A stretch of DNA of 64,000 nucleotides. Source: Apostichopus japonicus. Taxonomy: Eukaryota; Echinodermata; Holothuroidea; Aspidochirotida; Stichopodidae. This document shows, in pieces, positions 59,901 to 64,000 of the stretch. The translations under genes were made by a program, and so were the position numbers. The notes beneath the pieces are model-generated. The model did no database searches and was not told the origin of the DNA. It saw only the letters and a list, made by a program, of their open reading frames with translations. Every line of letters starts with the position of its first letter. Within the stretch, counting starts at the first letter, position 1. Location of the stretch: positions 16,260,984 through 16,324,983 of the forward strand of contig NC_092564.1 of the NCBI RefSeq assembly GCF_037975245.1, in the 5' to 3' direction.

Positions 59901-60468
59901 AATGTTGCTGTTGTAAAGTAGACAGCTCAGGAGTTACTGTACCAAATTGTCAATTTTTGTTGTTGTTGATATTGCAGGTTTATTGATTGGACACATTGTA
60001 TCCCAGCTGCCCGTCCACACCTTTACGCTGCTAAACTATCTCACCGGATCGATGTTTCTACTTCAAGCAGTAGTCTATCAGTACCTCTTCATGTTCCTGT
60101 TAAATCACAGACCTGACTGGTCCATCGCACTAGCAGCCAAGTGGTGCGGTGACCCAGCATGGGTCCATCTTGACTCCACGCCCTTCTATGCCGTATCAAG
60201 AGACATCGGCAGTCTCTTCTTCACCGGGTTAGCGCTACGTTACATCGGTTCGAAGGTCACAGAGACATCCAGGGGTCTCTTAGCCACAGCGATTCTCGCA
60301 GCTGTCGCGGTCTTTGCTGTTCATGGAGTAGCTCTACTGACCCTTCCCACAAAGTATGAATTCCTGTTTTATGCACTTGGTGCCTTTAAAGAAGGTTTGG
60401 TACCAATCATAGTGATAGGGCTGAACGTCATGTATGAAAGCGTGTTAGGCAAGAGAAAAGTTATGTGA
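56687..60468 (+). CDS. Glucose-6-phosphatase family, G6PC3-like (4 exons, 352 aa)
   Basis: Exons 56687-56916, 58282-58391, 58969-59196 and 59978-60468 join in phase through GT-AG introns into a complete reading frame. The enzyme is expected to be a multi-pass ER membrane protein hydrolysing glucose-6-phosphate or related sugar phosphates in the lumen. The PAP2-type phosphatase motifs are present: K76-(x6)-R83-P84, S117-G118-H119, and R172 with H178 in GRVFIATHFPNQ. By family precedent H178 is the nucleophile and H119 the acid. The last motif usually begins SR; here it is GR. The C-terminus KRKVM fits a KxKxx ER-retrieval signal. LGGP, SEW and WWVRES resemble G6PC3 more than G6PC1, but this needs a tree. 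The ATG at 56,687 (AAGATGG) gives an exon 1 of 230 coding nt; a second in-frame ATG lies at 56,699. Confidence 0.95.
58282..58391 (+). CDS. G6PC-like gene, coding exon 2
   Basis: Exactly 110 nt, which from memory is the size of exon 2 in vertebrate G6PC1. Encodes LLFGHRPYWWVRES, including catalytic R83, and QFPSTCETGPG. Ends in phase 1. Confidence 0.95.
58969..59196 (+). CDS. G6PC-like gene, coding exon 3 (fused 3+4)
   Basis: Encodes SPSGH with catalytic H119, then GRVFIATHFPNQVVLG with R172 and H178. At 228 nt it covers what is split over two exons of 106 and 116 nt in vertebrate G6PC1. One intron is therefore absent here. Donor GTAAGT in phase 1. Confidence 0.94.
59978..60468 (+). CDS. G6PC-like gene, last coding exon
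   Basis: Encodes the C-terminal membrane segments and the family signature WCGDPAWVHLDSTPF, ending GKRKVM and TGA. The higher GC and clear codon bias contrast with the flanking AT-rich introns. Confidence 0.96.
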
Positions 60469-61604
60469 GGAAGTACCAACACATTGCCTCCTGCCCACTT
60501 CAGTTTGATCAATGAACATGTTAGCTTTTTCTATCTATCTATCTATGTCATTCAACATCCCCTGTCAATATTTATTTCTACAGTAGACTTTGTTGTTCTT
60601 GTTGTTGTTATTATTTTCATTTATTTAGACAGCTCTGCCACACTCTTAAGAGGCTGCTCTTTGATATTTTTTTTTATAGTTATTCCACAAAGTTTTGTGT
60701 CATCTTGTTGAGTATTATTAAGGTAATAATGTATCCGGTATTACACCGCAAAATAGGCAAATTACTATACAAGTGCAAGGATGTATGGCAGATTTTGAAC
60801 ATAGGAACCTAATAGTATTTTATACCATAGAGAGTTTAGAGACTACAAAACGGCCAAGCTAAATTTGAATACAAAATTATTCCGTGCAATGAATGGTTGT
60901 AATACCACGACCAAGGCGTCCAAAATGTGTATTCAAACTAAGTCTTTGGGGAGTGGGGGCTCAATGGACTTTAAATGATTGGTTTCAAATAGGCTGGAGA
61001 TAAGTTCTCAAGCAGTTCTCTCCAGTTGTGCCATCAAAATGTGAAGACCTTGCTGTAACCATAGTAGTAATTTTTTAACAAAATGATTATTTATCAAATG
61101 TCATCAATTTAACAATCGCAAGAAAAATGATAAATTTGATCACTTAATATCTTTCACTAATTCAACAGTTTGCATCTGAAGGATGAATTATGCTCAAAAG
61201 TCATCATCACAAAAATTTGCAGCAAAATGATATATTGATCATTTATACTAAATCTTGTTAAATCAACATTTTGCTTAAATAAATAATTACGCTAGCGGTA
61301 AAATTGCAGAAAAAGGTCTCAACATTTTATGGCACCTTAACGTTTCAATAATTTAGGGTACCTTGTACATTTTCTGATATAGCAGGTAACCACTCTGGTG
61401 TTTTTGGCCGTGCAATAGAGCTTAATTTCTCACTCAGGGCAATCATGTGCAAAATAGAATTGTCTTCTGTTATGTCAAAGAAAAAAATACAAAAAATCTC
61501 CAGCCAGGATGTTCCTCCCTTCATCACGATTCGGACAAAACATGGTAAAGAAAATATTTTGTGAAATCATTGATGATGTTCTTGAGTCACATTCATTGCT
61601 TCAT

Positions 61605-61715
61605 ATATATATATATTATATATATTTATATATATTATATATGATATATTATATATGATATATATATTATATATGATAAATATATTATATATATATTATA
61701 TACATATATATATTT
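61605..61715. repeat. AT-rich microsatellite
   Basis: Interrupted ATAT/TATATTA tract of about 110 bp. Confidence 0.9.
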
Positions 61716-62453
61716 ATTACTTTTGCGTAAATCCTTCACAAGTATCAAATTCTGTTGATAATTGCAACCCACATTGTAGATAAATGGATGAGAGCTGGAT
61801 CATGGCATGAATGTGAATGAATTTCTGAGCCCTCAGCACCCAGTTGGGACATCTTTTCTATTAGGTGCTTTTGTCAAGCTTTCATGACATGAGTGAATAT
61901 AAGTCGCACAATGTGGCAGATTTTGAAACAGTAATCTGAAACTTTCAGTAACGAATGAAGAAATCGACCAAAAGTGTAGATATTCCTGTCATTCATGCCA
62001 TGATTTGACCTCCAACAACTTGCAGCTGTTTTTTGTATAATTTACAATCTTGTTTAAAAAATCTCTTTTCATCTGTAACAGAATATGTAAAACCTGTCAC
62101 ATCTTCTTTGGCTTTGTTGTGGAATGTAAATGTATCTAATACAATGTAAAACCTGTCACATCTTCGGGTTACTTTGGTTTCTGTTATGATGAGTTATGTG
62201 TCTAGGCCTTTCCAACTGCTTGTTCTCTGACGGGCTTAGAATAAATAAAAAGTAAACGAATGATGGAAAACTGGGAAATTGTTAACAATTTTAAACAGAG
62301 CAAGGAACTTTTTTTTCTAGAACAGGATTGGAATGAGTGACCTCATGATCACATGTGAGTACTATGAGCCCTTTTTTGGAAGGGGGGGGGTGTTGTCAAT
62401 CTGGCAACCCCAGCCAAAAAAAATTAGTATATAGGGATTTCTACCAACGAAAA

Positions 62454-62490
62454 GCTGGATAGCTTAGTTGGTAAAGCATAGGACTTGCTG
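62454..62490 (+). repeat. tRNA-like fragment (possible SINE head)
   Basis: GATAGCTTAGTTGGTAAAGC resembles the D-arm and A box of a eukaryotic tRNA, and is followed by GGACTTGCTGTAAT like an anticodon arm. No B box (GGTTCGA-type) follows, so it is not a functional tRNA. It may be a decayed tRNA pseudogene or SINE head. Confidence 0.4.
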
Positions 62491-62749
62491 TAATTGGTCC
62501 ATTGAAGCAACATAATAGGTGTATAAAAAAGTATGCTAACGAGGTCCTCATGATAGAATACAGTAAGGAAAACAAACAATAACTACATTCTCCTTAAGCC
62601 AGCTTCACAAAGACAAAATAATTTACAATGATCATTTTTTTATTACAGAATTCTTAACAGAGTACTGTACAAAGCACTGAATACTCACAACATCAAAAAT
62701 TATTGCAGTTCCATTGTCTGACCACAATTATTTGTCATTGGGTTGATTT

Positions 62750-62752
<3 letters not shown>

Positions 62753-62783
<31 letters not shown>
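62753..62783. repeat. (TA)n microsatellite
   Basis: Short alternating AT tract. Confidence 0.9.
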
Positions 62784-62789
<6 letters not shown>

Positions 62790-64000
62790 GCATACAACTA
62801 AAGATAACATGTTACACAATTAATGTGTCCTTTTCTCCAAACACTTCCATTGCCAAGTTTTAAATAGTTCATTTGAAATGGGGGGAAATGGCAGAAGGAA
62901 GAGGGGAGGGTCACTTCACTCTGTTTAACCCCCTGCCCCACCGCCTCCTTCCCCCCCCCCAAAAAAGAGGAAAATCATGCCTTGGAATTCTGTGAAACTC
63001 TTGACATGCCTGCAATGGTTTATGATATCAAATTGAACTTTCGATCCAAATAGGGAAACTGGCACTTATAACTGAAGATAAAATGTACATATCTGTATAG
63101 AGACTGTGTCAAGTTCAAATAAATATTGTTCTGCAAGGTTAATATAATAAACATGAAAATGAGGAATAGATGATATATAATCACACAAAAAAATGTACAT
63201 AAAAACGATACAAAATGAGCACTTGAAATAAAGGGACAAAATACATCAAGTGCTTATGAGATGCGTTTCGTTGTTGATATTGCATCCCCTCAAGAGTAAT
63301 GTACTACTATCACAAAGCACACTAACATCCTGCACAGCAGAAAAATAGCTTCGGACACTCCATCCCTAGCTATCTGCTTCTGCAAGACACACTAGTGGTG
63401 TTGATATAATTTGGGATCAAAGCACTGACTGGTTTTCAAGGAATCCTGTTTAATCCAAAAAATCAACAGTTTTCACTATTGCTTATCAGCACGACAGCCG
63501 ACGGATCTCCGACATATTATTATGATGAATCATCTGAATAATGTTTGTAAAATCACCACTTGACAGTTTCCAGTACAGTATAAATCAACAATTTGTAATG
63601 ACAAAGCTATGGACAACTGGCTTATCTTTCTACTTTTCAACAAAAATTAAAACGCAAGTATCCCCTAAAGCCTATCTTCTCTGTGAAACCTGGTTTTTGG
63701 AATTTCTACTTTTCTGGTTGTTAACTAAGCTTGATACCTTTCTGGTTATAAATAATTTCTCTGTGAAAACTAACATGTACCATGACATATACAAATTAGG
63801 GATATGATCTGCTTTTTCCACCTGTTTGTTTGCTACAATTCATATAATTGTGATCAATAAAATGACATCAGGAAAAAAAAGTCAGATATTATTGAACTAT
63901 TCTACAATTCTCTTTTGGTTCTTCTACTTAATGAAAACTTCCACATCACACCATTTTCTCTTTCCTATCAAGCAACTAAAAATTTATTAAAATTAAACAC

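Larger units (their letters stand above)
60469..64000. other. 3' flank and intergenic region without a convincing gene
   Basis: Probable 3' UTR of the G6PC-like gene at first. AATAAA hexamers occur at 61,278-61,283 and 62,240-62,249, but the one used cannot be told. AT microsatellites lie at 61,605-61,715 and 62,753-62,783, and G/C runs near 62,380 and 62,950. A tRNA-like fragment lies at about 62,454-62,490. The 88-codon frame at 63,541 has no recognisable domain and looks like chance. Confidence 0.55.

Noticed and set aside
63541-63807. 88-codon plus-strand ORF near the right edge
   Set aside because: No recognisable motif, AT-rich composition and no supporting splice or start context.

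Overview
The window is eukaryotic, and almost certainly from an animal. It has spliced genes with GT-AG introns, a glucose-6-phosphatase gene with metazoan exon structure, many AT and poly-C/poly-G microsatellites, and a very long satellite array. The species cannot be read from the sequence. The intron sizes, the G6PC-type gene and the C/G homopolymer tracts would suit a marine invertebrate (an echinoderm, for example), but that is a guess.

Layout. (1) Positions 1 to about 31,150 are one uninterrupted tandem satellite of about 95 monomers of about 327 bp. It runs off the left edge and ends abruptly at about 31,150 in an A-run. The monomers are not homogeneous. They form nested higher-order repeats: 5-mer and 6-mer blocks on the left, a 6-mer (1,961 bp) inside a roughly 5-kb block duplicated at 7,511 bp in the middle, and a 9-mer (2,946 bp) on the right. 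The 60-90 aa ORFs seen in nearly every monomer are by-products of the repeat and are not annotated as genes. (2) Positions 31,200-35,950 are unique or low-complexity sequence with no convincing gene, and include a 62-bp tandem repeat. (3) Positions 35,956-54,222 (minus strand) hold a 19-coding-exon gene. Its exons splice in phase throughout into one 693-residue protein carrying about eight copies of a P-W-G-K-P-G-x-G-A-P type motif. (4) Positions 54,859-55,395 are a foldback element with TIRs of about 120 bp and a flanking 9-bp direct repeat, like a Mutator-type MITE. (5) Positions 56,687-60,468 (plus strand) hold a complete four-exon glucose-6-phosphatase gene (352 aa, closest by eye to G6PC3). 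(6) The rest, to 64,000, is intergenic sequence with microsatellites and a tRNA-like fragment.

The two genes are divergent, with start codons about 2.5 kb apart. Nothing in the sequence links their functions: one is a metabolic ER membrane enzyme and the other resembles microtubule or ciliary scaffold proteins. I saw no CRISPR array, phage, operon or bacterial-type system. The most notable features are the higher-order satellite with its CpG-decay variation, the uncharacterised GAP-repeat protein with an intronic triplication of one of its splice acceptors, and the foldback transposon.
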